Under the pieces are notes generated by a model, which saw nothing but the letters and a program-made list of their open reading frames with translations, had not been told where the DNA came from and made no database searches. The position numbers and the translations under genes were made by a program. 51,437 nt of DNA from Marine Group I thaumarchaeote (GTDB lineage Archaea; Thermoproteota; Nitrososphaeria; Nitrososphaerales; Nitrosopumilaceae): positions 1 through 51,437 of the forward strand of contig JACATG010000008.1 in NCBI GenBank assembly GCA_013390905.1. Direction: 5' to 3'. Below are positions 7,836-16,628 of this stretch, piece by piece (position 1 is the stretch's first letter; the number at the start of each line of letters is the position of its first letter).

Positions 7836-8217
7836 TCACTCTTGCATTAAAAATTTTGAATTTACCTTCAATTGCTTTTGCAGCAATTTCTTTTCTCTTT
7901 TTAGTTCCAACACTATGTCCAAATCTAACGCCATCTTTTTTTGGATCTAATTTTTCTAAATCAATTAAATTATGAACTAAATTATCTGTAAATCCTGAAG
8001 GATGTAATCCCCTTGCTTCTTTAGGTCCTCGATATCCAACTTTAACAAGGCCTGGACGACCTCTACTCTTTTGTTTTCTTTGATGATGATCAATTCCTTT
8101 TGGTTTTCTCCAGTTAGTTTGAAGTCTAACATAACGCCAACTTTCTGGTCTAATAAAATCAGGATTGTGTTCTTTTATTTCTTGCCTCTTTGCAAGTTTA
8201 TCTTTGTTGATCAACAT
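7813..8217 (-). CDS. rpl32e: Large-subunit ribosomal protein L32e
   Basis: 134 residues from ATG at 8215-8217. A longer open frame reaches 8412, but its extra 65 residues are hydrophobic and unlike the family. Conserved stretches are FIRPESWRYVRLQTNWRKPK, GIDHHQRKQKSRGRPGLVKV and YRGPKEARGLHPSGF. An AAATAAAT element about 25 bases upstream suits a leaderless start. It is paired with rpl19e as in the archaeal spc operon; the L6-type genes that usually precede it are absent, and upstream lies the divergent pckA. Confidence 0.94.
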   Translation of the reverse strand: MLINKDKLAKRQEIKEHNPDFIRPESWRYVRLQTNWRKPKGIDHHQRKQKSRGRPGLVKVGYRGPKEARGLHPSGFTDNLVHNLIDLEKLDPKKDGVRFGHSVGTKKRKEIAAKAIEGKFKIFNARVSAIGSKS

Positions 8218-8366
8218 CACGGTAATTCTTGAATTTTGAAATAAATACGTTCCTAGCCTAGAAAAAATTTCAGATAAGAAAGAGATAATAAGGAAATTCA
8301 AGGCGAATCGAAATATCTCATGAACAAACCTGAGATTGATAAAATTATTTTTGGAGCTGTAACACT

Positions 8367-9971
8367 CTGACTCAAGTCGTAGGTTCTGCCGTAACTGAGA
8401 AATTCTCATCACAATTAACAGAATTTGGAATCAATCCTTCTAAAGTTTACCGAAATCTTAGCGTATATGAAATGGCACGTCTCGCAGTTGAAAGAAATGA
8501 AGGCGTCATAAATTCAACAGGTTCTCTTTCTGTCAATACTGGAAAATATACTGGTAGATCTCCTGATGACCGCTTTATCGTATATGACGACAAAACTAAT
8601 GATACAATTGATTGGGGAAAGATTAATCATCAATTTCCAAGTGATAAATTTGAGAAACTTCTCGAAAAAATGAAAAGCTTTGTTGAAAATAAGGAACTTT
8701 TTATTTTTGATGGTTTTGTAGGTTCTGACCCAGAAAATCGTTTGCCAATTAGAGTGATAAATGATCGTGTTTGGCAAAATTTGTTTGGAAGAAACTTGTT
8801 TATTCGACCTACAAATGAAGAGTTAGAAAATCATGAACCTGAGTTTACTATATTATGTATTAATGACTTTGAAGCAGTTCCAAAAATCGATGGAACCCGA
8901 ACTAATGTCTTTATCCTAGTTGATTTAACAAGAAAAATTGTTTTGATTGGAGGTACACAATATGCTGGAGAAATGAAAAAATCAATGTTTAGTGTAATGA
9001 ACTACCTTTTGCCAGAACGTGGTATTTTTCCAATGCACTGCTCTGCAAATATTGGTGCAAAAGGAGATACAACATTATTCTTTGGATTGTCTGGTACTGG
9101 TAAAACTAGCCTTTCTGCAGATCCTAATAGAAAACTAATTGGTGATGATGAGCATGGATGGTCTAATAATGGCACATTTAATTTTGAAGGTGGATGCTAT
9201 GCAAAATGTATCAATCTCAGCCAAGAAGCAGAACCTGAAATCTGGAATGCAATCAAATCAGGTTCCGTTTTAGAAAATGTAGTACTTGATGATAATGTAC
9301 CAAATTATAATGATACTAGTTTAACAGAAAATACTCGTGTGGCATATCCTTTGGATTACATTCCGGGTGCAGTATTTCCTAGTGTTGGTGGACATCCTGG
9401 GTTGATTGTATTTTTGACTGCTGATGCGTTAGGCGTTTTACCTCCAGTTTCTAGACTGACAAAAGAAGGTGCTATGTATCACTTCATGTCAGGTTATACA
9501 AGTAAATTGGCAGGAACTGAAAGAGGAATCAAAGAACCAAAATCTGTATTTTCTGAGTGCTTTGGGGCTCCATTTATGCCTAGGCCAGCATCAGTTTATG
9601 CAAAATTACTTGGAGAAAAAATCAATCAACATAACACTATAGTTTACCTTGTAAACACTGGTTGGTCTGGGGGTCCATATGGAATTGGAAAAAGAATTAA
9701 GATCAAATATAGCCGTGCTATGGTTACTGCCGCTCTTTCAGGCGCACTAGATGTTGTAAAATATCACCATGATGATTTATTCAATCTAGATGTTCCAACT
9801 GAAGTAGATGGTGTTCCTTCTGAAATTTTAGATCCAAAAAATACTTGGGATGACAAAGATTTGTATACTCTTTCCGCAAAAAAATTAGCTCAGATGTTTG
9901 TTGAAAACTTTAAGAAATTTGAGAATGTCTCATCTGAGATAATTGATGCAGGCCCTAAACCTACTGCATAG
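8367..9971 (+). CDS. pckA: Phosphoenolpyruvate carboxykinase (ATP)
   Basis: Converts oxaloacetate and ATP to PEP and CO2, the entry to gluconeogenesis. The kinase P-loop (FFGLSGTGKTSLSADPNRK), LIGDDEHGW, NFEGGCYAKCINLS and GKYTGRSPDDRF identify the ATP-dependent family. The first ATG in frame is at 8472, but family-like sequence (FGINPSKVYRNLSVYEMARL) continues upstream of it. The frame stays open back to 8343 with no ATG, GTG or TTG. The only start-like codon is CTG at 8367, used here, giving 534 residues. Alternatively a short frame MNKPEIDKIIFGAVTL (8320-8370) is joined through a frameshift near 8366. The function is certain; the first 15-35 residues are not. Confidence 0.9.
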   Translation: MTQVVGSAVTEKFSSQLTEFGINPSKVYRNLSVYEMARLAVERNEGVINSTGSLSVNTGKYTGRSPDDRFIVYDDKTNDTIDWGKINHQFPSDKFEKLLEKMKSFVENKELFIFDGFVGSDPENRLPIRVINDRVWQNLFGRNLFIRPTNEELENHEPEFTILCINDFEAVPKIDGTRTNVFILVDLTRKIVLIGGTQYAGEMKKSMFSVMNYLLPERGIFPMHCSANIGAKGDTTLFFGLSGTGKTSLSADPNRKLIGDDEHGWSNNGTFNFEGGCYAKCINLSQEAEPEIWNAIKSGSVLENVVLDDNVPNYNDTSLTENTRVAYPLDYIPGAVFPSVGGHPGLIVFLTADALGVLPPVSRLTKEGAMYHFMSGYTSKLAGTERGIKEPKSVFSECFGAPFMPRPASVYAKLLGEKINQHNTIVYLVNTGWSGGPYGIGKRIKIKYSRAMVTAALSGALDVVKYHHDDLFNLDVPTEVDGVPSEILDPKNTWDDKDLYTLSAKKLAQMFVENFKKFENVSSEIIDAGPKPTA

Positions 9972-9972
9972 A

Positions 9973-11997
9973 CTACTTTCTTTTAATTAGTCCAATAATG
10001 CCAATTATTATTACAATTACTGCAATTATCCCAATCTGCTTTTCTGGAATGTCAATTATTTCTGATCTAAGGGAATTTTCTGGAAGTGAACTAATTACAA
10101 TTGTGTTAAACGCATTTGTTGTGTTTCCCCCAACTCTAATTTTGGCATCAATCCAATATTCTACATTTTCATAGATTTCTATTGATGCATTTTTGTTTGG
10201 CACCGCAGTTGTAGTGTCTGTTCTTCCATCTTTACTATTTGTAACTGAAATTTTTGCAAAACTCCATTCTTCGGGATGATAAATATCAAAGAAAAGTTTT
10301 TGATTTTGTTGATTTACAGAAATTGAACCTTGTGTGTAATGTAATAGAAAGGGAATTACATATCGAGTATCATCATGATTGACAATTATTTTTCCTTCAT
10401 GATCCCCAAAATTTTCTTCAGTAATATTCATTTTAATTTGTAGAGCATCATCTTCAAGAAAAGATTCAAATTTTATGAATTCTGGTCCTTCAAATTTAAC
10501 ATCAAAATTATCCAATGTGCTATCAATCAGTTTTAACTCAAATTGTTTTTCTGCAATTAGATTATCTGATGACACATTAACCACAAAATTTGGAGGTATG
10601 ATGATTAATTTTGCACCATAAGCATTTCCTATATCTAATCTTCCAGCACCTGCTTCATGTACTGAAAATTCTTTCCCGTAGGCATCTGAAACAGGCTCAA
10701 CTGTAGTTAGCAATAGAGACTTTATCTCATGATGGTGAAGTTCTGGGTTTTTTTGAAGTAGTAGTGCTGCTGCTCCAGAAACATGTGGTGCTGCATAACT
10801 AGTTCCACTAGTAAAATTGTAACCTCCATTGTTTTGTGTGGAGTTGATATATGCACCGGGAGCTACAATATCTGGTTTTAAGTAAAATGGCGATACTGGT
10901 CCTCTAGAACTAAAATGTGCAACAAAATCTGGATTATAAAATAAATGCATGCTTGCCTCATTACCATTTTTTATCGATTCTTTGATCTCAATTCCTTCTT
11001 CTCTGTCAACTGATACCACAGGAATTTGTGGTTTGTATCCTGGTTCCATAAATTCATGAATCAATTCACCCAAAAAAATTCCTGGTCTGTTATTGTAAAC
11101 TATCATAGCTTTTGCTCCTGCATTGGCAGCATTGCTTTCCTTAATAGAAAAATACAATAATTCTCCTTCAACATCACTCCCTCTTTCAACAATTAATATC
11201 GCATCTTTAACATCAAGTTCTTTCAAGTTCTCAATTTTTCCAAAACCACCAAAAATTATTTTTCCTATAATTGGTTCTTCTAGTTTTGTAGAACCTACCA
11301 TTGGAATTACAGTGTATGGCTTTTCATCCACTTCTAATGTTGCAACTAAACTTGAAGCAAGATTATTGTATGTTGCACCCACTGTGACAGATCCAAAATT
11401 TCTACCTGGACTGCCAATTGTTTTGAGTCCTGGACCATCATTTCCAGCAGCAGTTACTACAAAAATTCCTTCTTCTAATGCAATACTTACTGCACGATCA
11501 ATCTTAGCATTTGTTTTGTTTACTCCTAAACTAATATTGATAATGTCTGCCCCATCTTCAATTGCTTTTTCAATAGCTCTAATGATTAATTCTGATGATA
11601 CTTCTTCTCCATCTTCTGACACTTTGTAAGCAAGAATTTTTGCCTTGGGTGCAACTCCAATCGCTTGACCATCTGCTGCAATAACTCCAGCAACTTGAGT
11701 ACCATGACCATTTGTATCAAGAGGTAGTTCATCTTCTCGTATGAAATTGTATCCTCCTACTACTTTTCCATCAGGACCCCATCCAAATAGATCTGGATGA
11801 TTAAAGTCTACACCTGTATCAATTACAGCTACTTTAATTCCAGTTCCATCAATTCCATCAATTCTTAGAATTTCTGTTCCAATATATGGTACGCTTCTTT
11901 CTAAATATGTCTGAATTTCATTTTCAGATAATAGAAATTGAAACAAAATAAAACCCACAAAAAATACTATCATTAAAGAAAAAACAAAGAATTTCAC
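9973..11997 (-). CDS. Membrane-anchored subtilisin-like serine protease with PA domain
   Basis: 674 residues from GTG. An amino-terminal hydrophobic segment (MKFFVFSLMIVFFVGFILFQ) is a signal or anchor, with almost no propeptide. The S8 catalytic triad is visible: Asp60 in AVIDTGVD, His98 in TNGHGTQVAG and Ser near 400 in SGTSYAAPHVSG, with the oxyanion Asn in TAAGNDGPG. A PA (protease-associated) insertion lies at about residues 215-350, followed by beta-rich carboxyl domains. A single membrane helix ends in IIGLIKRK. It therefore probably faces outside, tethered at the carboxyl end, and digests extracellular protein. It converges on pckA with one base between the stops. Confidence 0.9.
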   Translation of the reverse strand: MKFFVFSLMIVFFVGFILFQFLLSENEIQTYLERSVPYIGTEILRIDGIDGTGIKVAVIDTGVDFNHPDLFGWGPDGKVVGGYNFIREDELPLDTNGHGTQVAGVIAADGQAIGVAPKAKILAYKVSEDGEEVSSELIIRAIEKAIEDGADIINISLGVNKTNAKIDRAVSIALEEGIFVVTAAGNDGPGLKTIGSPGRNFGSVTVGATYNNLASSLVATLEVDEKPYTVIPMVGSTKLEEPIIGKIIFGGFGKIENLKELDVKDAILIVERGSDVEGELLYFSIKESNAANAGAKAMIVYNNRPGIFLGELIHEFMEPGYKPQIPVVSVDREEGIEIKESIKNGNEASMHLFYNPDFVAHFSSRGPVSPFYLKPDIVAPGAYINSTQNNGGYNFTSGTSYAAPHVSGAAALLLQKNPELHHHEIKSLLLTTVEPVSDAYGKEFSVHEAGAGRLDIGNAYGAKLIIIPPNFVVNVSSDNLIAEKQFELKLIDSTLDNFDVKFEGPEFIKFESFLEDDALQIKMNITEENFGDHEGKIIVNHDDTRYVIPFLLHYTQGSISVNQQNQKLFFDIYHPEEWSFAKISVTNSKDGRTDTTTAVPNKNASIEIYENVEYWIDAKIRVGGNTTNAFNTIVISSLPENSLRSEIIDIPEKQIGIIAVIVIIIGIIGLIKRK

Positions 11998-12075
11998 AAA
12001 TTTTCTAACTATTTTTACAAGTAAAAATGAATTGCTTTCTAAACCAATAAATTGAATAAATTTTCAAAAGAACTC

Positions 12076-12696
12076 ATGGAAAAATACACACTTCCTGAAA
12101 TGCCATATGCTTATGATGCATTAGAACCTCACATTGATGCAAAAACAATGGAGATTCATCACACAAAACATCATCAAGCATACACTGACAAACTAAATGC
12201 AGCTCTTGAAACATGTCCAGCTGAGATTCAAGAAAAGGATATCCTTGATATCTTATCTGATATTAACTCAGTACCAGAGGACAAAAGAAGTGCAATTAAT
12301 TTCAATGGTGGTGGTTATGATAACCACAGGTTATTTTGGAATAACATGAAACAAAATGGAGGTGGAGAACCTGGAGGATCAATTGCCGATGCAATTAAAG
12401 ATTCTTTTGGCAGCTTCTCTGACTTCAAAGAGAAATTTTCATCCACAACAGCAGTAATTCAAGGTAGTGGTTGGGGATGGTTAGTATACAATTCTTCTTC
12501 AGGAAAGGTTGAATACAAATCAATGCCAAACCAGACTAGTCCAAGAACTGAAGGATTAGTACCATTGTTAGGTTGTGATGTTTGGGAACATGCATACTAT
12601 CTCAACTATCAAAACAAAAGACCAGTCTATATCGAAGCATGGTGGAATGTAGTTAACTGGGATGAAGTACAAGATAGATTCTCAAAAGTAAAATAA
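12076..12696 (+). CDS. sod: Superoxide dismutase, Fe/Mn family
   Basis: 206 residues from ATG at 12076 (MEKYTLPEMPYAYDALEPHI). An in-frame TTG at 12052 would add eight residues, but the AT-rich AATAAATT upstream then serves better as a TATA box. Metal ligands are visible: His in MEIHHTKHHQAY, His in the YDNHRLFWNNM helix, and Asp and His in LLGCDVWEHAYYLNY. The QGSGWGWLVYN loop is typical of the family. It removes superoxide in the cytoplasm. Whether it holds iron or manganese cannot be fixed from these motifs. A T8 run follows the gene. Confidence 0.94.
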   Translation: MEKYTLPEMPYAYDALEPHIDAKTMEIHHTKHHQAYTDKLNAALETCPAEIQEKDILDILSDINSVPEDKRSAINFNGGGYDNHRLFWNNMKQNGGGEPGGSIADAIKDSFGSFSDFKEKFSSTTAVIQGSGWGWLVYNSSSGKVEYKSMPNQTSPRTEGLVPLLGCDVWEHAYYLNYQNKRPVYIEAWWNVVNWDEVQDRFSKVK

Positions 12697-12710
12697 AATT
12701 TTTATCTTTA

Positions 12711-12718
12711 TTTTTTTT
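12711..12718 (+). terminator. T-rich terminator after sod
   Basis: An uninterrupted run of eight T follows the sod stop by 14 bases, inside a longer T-rich stretch (12699-12718). Archaeal RNA polymerase terminates at such oligo-T tracts without a required hairpin. Confidence 0.45.
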
Positions 12719-12780
12719 ATCTGTCATCCTAGATCTATCTATGAATGAATTTATAACCATCTGAGAAAGGTTTGTTGTAA

Positions 12781-13206
12781 ATGAGTGAAGAACAGGCACA
12801 GCAATTAATGCAGCAAATGCAAATGCTTGAAACATATTTTTCTGATTTATCTCAAAGAGAAGTAACTTTTCTAAGTGTTTTACGAGAGGCAACTGCTGCA
12901 ATAGAATCCATGAAATCTCTTAGTCAGAAACCTGAATCCGAAACTCTTGTTCCAATTGGAATTGGAACATATGTACATACAAAAATTTCATCCAATAGCA
13001 AGATTGTTTTGAGTATTGGTGCAGGTGTTGCAGTGGAAAAAGATTTTTCTTCAGCAATAAACTATCTTGAAGCACATATTAAAGAAATTGAGATTGCTTT
13101 ACAAGATAATGCTGCAAAAAAACAAGATGCAGCAGCACGATTGGAGCAAGGAAGAGAAGAAATTAATCAATTAATGCAAGCTGTATCAAAACCAAATTCT
13201 GGATAA
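12781..13206 (+). CDS. pfdA: Prefoldin subunit alpha
   Basis: 141 residues with two long coiled-coil arms (residues about 3-40 and 95-138, many Q/E/K heptads such as EEQAQQLMQQMQMLETYFSD) around a beta core (ETLVPIGIGTYVHTKIS; KIVLSIGAGVAVEKDF). This is the alpha subunit of the hexameric chaperone that hands unfolded proteins to the thermosome. ftsY starts four bases after its stop, a pairing conserved in archaea. The L39e/L31e/IF6/LX genes that normally precede it are not adjacent; L39e and L31e lie at the right end of this window. Confidence 0.93.
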   Translation: MSEEQAQQLMQQMQMLETYFSDLSQREVTFLSVLREATAAIESMKSLSQKPESETLVPIGIGTYVHTKISSNSKIVLSIGAGVAVEKDFSSAINYLEAHIKEIEIALQDNAAKKQDAAARLEQGREEINQLMQAVSKPNSG

Positions 13207-13210
13207 AAAC

Positions 13211-14407
13211 ATGTTTGATAAACTTCGTGATGCATTTTCTAATGCAGCGAAAAGTCTTGGTGAAAAGGAACTCAAAGAAAAAGACATTGAAGATATTCTT
13301 TTTGAATTAGAAATCTCTCTTTTAGAATCTGATGTAGCTAGTGAAGTAATTGATGAAATAAAATCTGACCTAAAAGAAAAACTAATCGGTTCAAAAATTG
13401 ACAAGCATCAAATTGAAAAATTTGTTAAGGATAGTTTGATCTCAAGCATCTCTGCATTATTTGATGCTGCAGGGACAATTGATCTATTTGAAAAAATTAA
13501 TGAAAAAAAGAAACTAGAGCAACCTTTTTTGATTTTATTTGTTGGGATTAATGGAACTGGAAAAACTACTTCTTTAGCTAAAATTGCATATATGTTACAA
13601 CAAGCAAAATATTCTGTTGTTGTTGCAGCAGCAGATACTTTTAGAGCTGGTGCAATTGAGCAATTACGAGAACATACTAATCGTCTTAATCTAAAACTTG
13701 TCGCACAGAATTATAATTCAGATCCTGCTGCAGTTGCCCGGGATGCTGTATTGTATGCCAAATCTCACAAAACAGATTGTGTGTTAATTGATACTGCAGG
13801 AAGAATGCAAACAAGCAAAAACTTGATGCAACAAATTGAAAAAATCAATAAAGTTGTAAATCCTGATATGACAATTTTCGTGGGTGATTCATTAGCTGGA
13901 AATGACACTGTTAACCAAGCACGTGAATTCTTTAAACGTGTAAAATTTGATGCTTCTATTTTGACAAAAAGCGATGCCGATGCAAAAGGTGGTGCTGCTT
14001 TGTCAATTGTGAAAGTTACTTCTACGCCCATTATTTATGTTGGAACTGGACAAGAGTATTCTGATCTAAAACCATTTGATAAGGAAACTTTTCTAGAAAC
14101 TGTCTTTGGCTCATTAGGTGATGTTGATATGAAGAAAATAGAGAAATCAGAACCAACACCAGAACCAACACCAGAACCAACACCAGAACCAACACCAGAA
14201 CCAACACCAGAACCAACACCAGAACCAACACCAGAACCAACACCAGAATCTTCTGATGATCCGTTTGAAGGAATTATTGATGAAGACATTACAACTTATT
14301 CAGAAATATTTGAAGTTCTTCCACCTGAAAATGATAACGAAGCTTTCAAACTAGGAAAAAAGATTCGTGAATGGATAAAACATGGTCGGCCTAAATCTGA
14401 TCAATAA
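13211..14407 (+). CDS. ftsY: Signal recognition particle receptor FtsY with carboxyl-terminal EPTP tail
   Basis: 398 residues. The N domain (residues 1-95) is helical. The G domain has the P-loop GINGTGKTTSLAK at about 112-124, DTFRAGAIEQLREH, DTAGRMQTSKNLMQQ and TKSDADAKGGAALSI, and ends near residue 300. It docks SRP-ribosome complexes at the membrane by GTP-dependent pairing with SRP54. An acidic domain, where present in other FtsY proteins, usually precedes the N domain. Here the amino end is bare, and about 85 extra residues follow the G domain: eight EPTP repeats (314-345), an acidic patch and a basic end (KKIREWIKHGRPKSDQ). Translationally close to pfdA. Confidence 0.95.
   Translation: MFDKLRDAFSNAAKSLGEKELKEKDIEDILFELEISLLESDVASEVIDEIKSDLKEKLIGSKIDKHQIEKFVKDSLISSISALFDAAGTIDLFEKINEKKKLEQPFLILFVGINGTGKTTSLAKIAYMLQQAKYSVVVAAADTFRAGAIEQLREHTNRLNLKLVAQNYNSDPAAVARDAVLYAKSHKTDCVLIDTAGRMQTSKNLMQQIEKINKVVNPDMTIFVGDSLAGNDTVNQAREFFKRVKFDASILTKSDADAKGGAALSIVKVTSTPIIYVGTGQEYSDLKPFDKETFLETVFGSLGDVDMKKIEKSEPTPEPTPEPTPEPTPEPTPEPTPEPTPEPTPESSDDPFEGIIDEDITTYSEIFEVLPPENDNEAFKLGKKIREWIKHGRPKSDQ
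14150..14245 (+). repeat. Eight tandem 12-bp repeats inside ftsY
   Basis: The unit GAACCAACACCA is repeated eight times without a mismatch, encoding (EPTP)8. The identity at DNA level, including synonymous positions, shows recent expansion by slippage or unequal exchange. Confidence 0.95.
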
Positions 14408-14486
14408 AATGTTGAAGAAGAATTCAAAAACAAGATAAAGAGGATAAATCTAGAAAGAAACGAGGTATGCTTGGACATTTAAGGAA

Positions 14487-15401
14487 ATGAAACTCAAAAC
14501 AAAAGATTTACTCACTTTATCGGAATTAACCCAAAAGGAATTTGTAGACTTGATTAACTATTCAATCAAACTAAAAAAAGAACTCAAAAAAGGTGGAACC
14601 AAACCTATTTTAAAAAATAAAACATTGACAATGATTTTTCAAAAACCATCTACCAGAACACGTGTAAGTTTTGAAATTGGAATGTATCAACTAGGCGGAC
14701 ATACAATTAATTTATCATCTAATGACATGCAATTATCTCGTGGTGAATCTATTGAGGATACAGCAAAAACTCTCTCACGATATACTGATTGTATAATGGC
14801 GCGTGTTTACGAACATGAATTACTAGAAAAACTATCTAAACATGCAAGTGTACCTGTAATAAACGGATTATCTGATTCTTTTCACCCTTGTCAAATTTTA
14901 GCAGATTTTATGACGATTAAAGAAAAGAAGGGAAAACTAAAAGGATTGAAGATTGCTTGGATAGGAGATGGAAATAACGTGTGTAATTCTATGATTTATG
15001 GTGCCGCATTAACTGGAATTGAAATGTCTATTGCAACTCCTAAAGGATTTGAACCAAACAAAACTGTTGTCAAAGAATCAAAGAAATCAACTAACATTGA
15101 ATTAACTACAGATCCATTCATTGCAACTAAAAATGCCGATGTGGTTGTAACTGATACTCATTCTTCTATTCACAATAGTGATCCAAAAAGAATCAAAAAG
15201 TTCCTTCCAAAGTATCAAGTTAATTTCAAGTTAATGAGTACTGCAAAGAAAAATGCGATCTTCATGCATTGTCTTCCTGCTAAGAGAGAACAAGAAGTAA
15301 CGTCATCAGTAATTGATGGCTCTCAGTCGGTTGTATGGGATGAAGCAGAAAATCGTCTTCATTCTCAAAAGGCATTACTTGTTGCTCTCATTAGCGCTTA
15401 A
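14487..15401 (+). CDS. argF: Ornithine carbamoyltransferase
   Basis: 304 residues. Carbamoyl-phosphate binding is seen in the [15 protein letters not shown] segment. HPCQILADF and the ornithine-side [12 protein letters not shown] loop identify OTCase rather than ATCase. It makes citrulline from ornithine and feeds ArgG, encoded at 40.8-42.0 kb in this window. It stands apart from the other arginine genes, between ftsY and rpl18. A seven-codon open frame (14466-14489) overlaps its start as ATGA; see findings. Confidence 0.95.
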   Translation: MKLKTKDLLTLSELTQKEFVDLINYSIKLKKELKKGGTKPILKNKTLTMIFQKPSTRTRVSFEIGMYQLGGHTINLSSNDMQLSRGESIEDTAKTLSRYTDCIMARVYEHELLEKLSKHASVPVINGLSDSFHPCQILADFMTIKEKKGKLKGLKIAWIGDGNNVCNSMIYGAALTGIEMSIATPKGFEPNKTVVKESKKSTNIELTTDPFIATKNADVVVTDTHSSIHNSDPKRIKKFLPKYQVNFKLMSTAKKNAIFMHCLPAKREQEVTSSVIDGSQSVVWDEAENRLHSQKALLVALISA

Positions 15402-15436
15402 CGTATATAAGAGAAGATTCAAACTCGGTTTCTATA

Positions 15437-15919
15437 GTGGCCTATTCAAAGATATTGAGAAGACTTAGGGAAGAAAAGACCAATTATAAAAAACGTGGAA
15501 CCATGTTGATGGGCAAACGCGATTTTATTACTGTAAATATTACTAATGAAAATACTTTAGTCCAAATTCTCAAGCCTGGTATGACTGGTGATACGGTTGT
15601 TGCATCTGCACATTCTAGATATCTACTTCAAAAAGGATGGAAAGGATCTAGAAAGAGTGTACCTGCAGCATATCTTACAGGATACTTGGCTGGTAAGAAA
15701 GCACTTGGTAAAGGTGCAAATGATGCTATTCTGTATACTGGAACTAGAAGATATACACAAAGAATGGCTGCAGCTCTTAAAGGAGTAATTGATGCTGGGG
15801 TTAAAGTACCAGCTGACGAAGAAACATTTCCCCCTGAAGACAGAATCAACGGAGAACATCTTACTGTTAAAAACGATATTCCAAAAATAAAATCTACAAT
15901 TGATAGCGAGATAAAGTAG
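15437..15919 (+). CDS. rpl18: Large-subunit ribosomal protein L18
   Basis: 160 residues from GTG. Typical archaeal/eukaryal L18 (L5 family) stretches are YSKILRRLREEKTNYKKRGT, SRYLLQKGWKGSRKSVPAAY and LTGYLAGKKALGKGAND. It binds 5S rRNA in the central protuberance. It opens the plus-strand run rpl18-rps5-rpl30-rpl15-secY. In other archaea rpl32e-rpl19e come immediately before it; here they are elsewhere in opposite orientation, so this gene must have acquired its own promoter in the 35 bases after argF or be read through from argF. Confidence 0.93.
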   Translation: MAYSKILRRLREEKTNYKKRGTMLMGKRDFITVNITNENTLVQILKPGMTGDTVVASAHSRYLLQKGWKGSRKSVPAAYLTGYLAGKKALGKGANDAILYTGTRRYTQRMAAALKGVIDAGVKVPADEETFPPEDRINGEHLTVKNDIPKIKSTIDSEIK

Positions 15920-15921
15920 AA

Positions 15922-16623
15922 TTGAGTCAAACAACAAAACCTACAGGTCCACGAGGACGAGGTCCACCTGTATATGGGCGAGGTCCACCAGGAGGCAATG
16001 ATCGTCCTAGAAGACCCCGAAGAGAACCTGTTGAAGAGATTTGGATCCCAAAAACTAACTTGGGAAAGAAAGTTGCATCAGGAGAAATTACTTCTCTTGA
16101 AGAAATAATTGAATCTGGATTAAGAATTCAGGAAGCAGGAATCATCAAGAAACTACTTCCAGATTTGAAAAGTGAAGTTGTCGATGTAGGAATTATTCAA
16201 AAAATGACTTCAAATGGTCAATCTACCAGATTCAAAGCAATTGTTGCAGCTGGAAATGAAAATGGTTACTTGGGAATTGGTCAAGGAAAATCAAAACAGA
16301 TGAGAATTGCTATTGAGAAAGCAACAAGTCAAGCTTTTCTAAATGTCAACCCAATCAAATTGGGATGTGGTAGTTGGGAATGTAGATGTGATCAAAAACA
16401 TTCTGTCCCATTCAAGGTTAGAGGAAAGGGTGGAAGTGTTACGATAGAAATTATTCCAGCACCTCGTGGGTTAGGTCTTGTTGCTGGCGGTAAAATTAAA
16501 CGATTATTGGAATTAGCAGGTCTTAAAGATGCATGGACCACTGCAAAAGGCTCTACTCCTACAATGAGTTCAACTTCAAAAGCCGTATTGGATTGTCTTA
16601 GACAGACATTTAGTCAGGGTTGA
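15922..16623 (+). CDS. rps5: Small-subunit ribosomal protein S5 with Arg/Gly/Pro-rich amino extension
   Basis: 233 residues from TTG two bases after the rpl18 stop. Residues about 40-230 are S5 (EEIWIPKTNLGKKVASGEI; GNENGYLGIGQGKSKQMRIA; CGSWECRCDQKHSVPFKVRG). S5 lies at the mRNA entry side and affects decoding accuracy. The first 38 or so residues are a low-complexity RG/GPP-rich stretch (GPRGRGPPVYGRGPPGGN), probably disordered and RNA-binding; it is longer than I expect for the family. Confidence 0.94.
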   Translation: MSQTTKPTGPRGRGPPVYGRGPPGGNDRPRRPRREPVEEIWIPKTNLGKKVASGEITSLEEIIESGLRIQEAGIIKKLLPDLKSEVVDVGIIQKMTSNGQSTRFKAIVAAGNENGYLGIGQGKSKQMRIAIEKATSQAFLNVNPIKLGCGSWECRCDQKHSVPFKVRGKGGSVTIEIIPAPRGLGLVAGGKIKRLLELAGLKDAWTTAKGSTPTMSSTSKAVLDCLRQTFSQG

Positions 16624-16628
16624 TAAAA

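Noticed and set aside
8218-8412. Amino-terminal extension of rpl32e to 8412
   Set aside because: Hydrophobic, unlike L32e, and covering the divergent promoter region; ATG at 8217 fits the family.
12697-12780. rplX (L18a) or a box C/D RNA expected before pfdA
   Set aside because: The gap is only 84 bases with no suitable frame; a weak C-like TGAATGA and a CTGA are too close together for a C/D RNA.
14150-14245. Possible CRISPR-like array
   Set aside because: 12-bp units without spacers and in frame in ftsY; a protein-coding tandem repeat. No CRISPR array or cas gene is in the window.
14031-14289. Two long minus-strand open frames with VLVLVL and GSGVGSGV repeats
   Set aside because: They are the antisense reading of the ftsY EPTP repeats; periodic DNA gives open frames on every strand.
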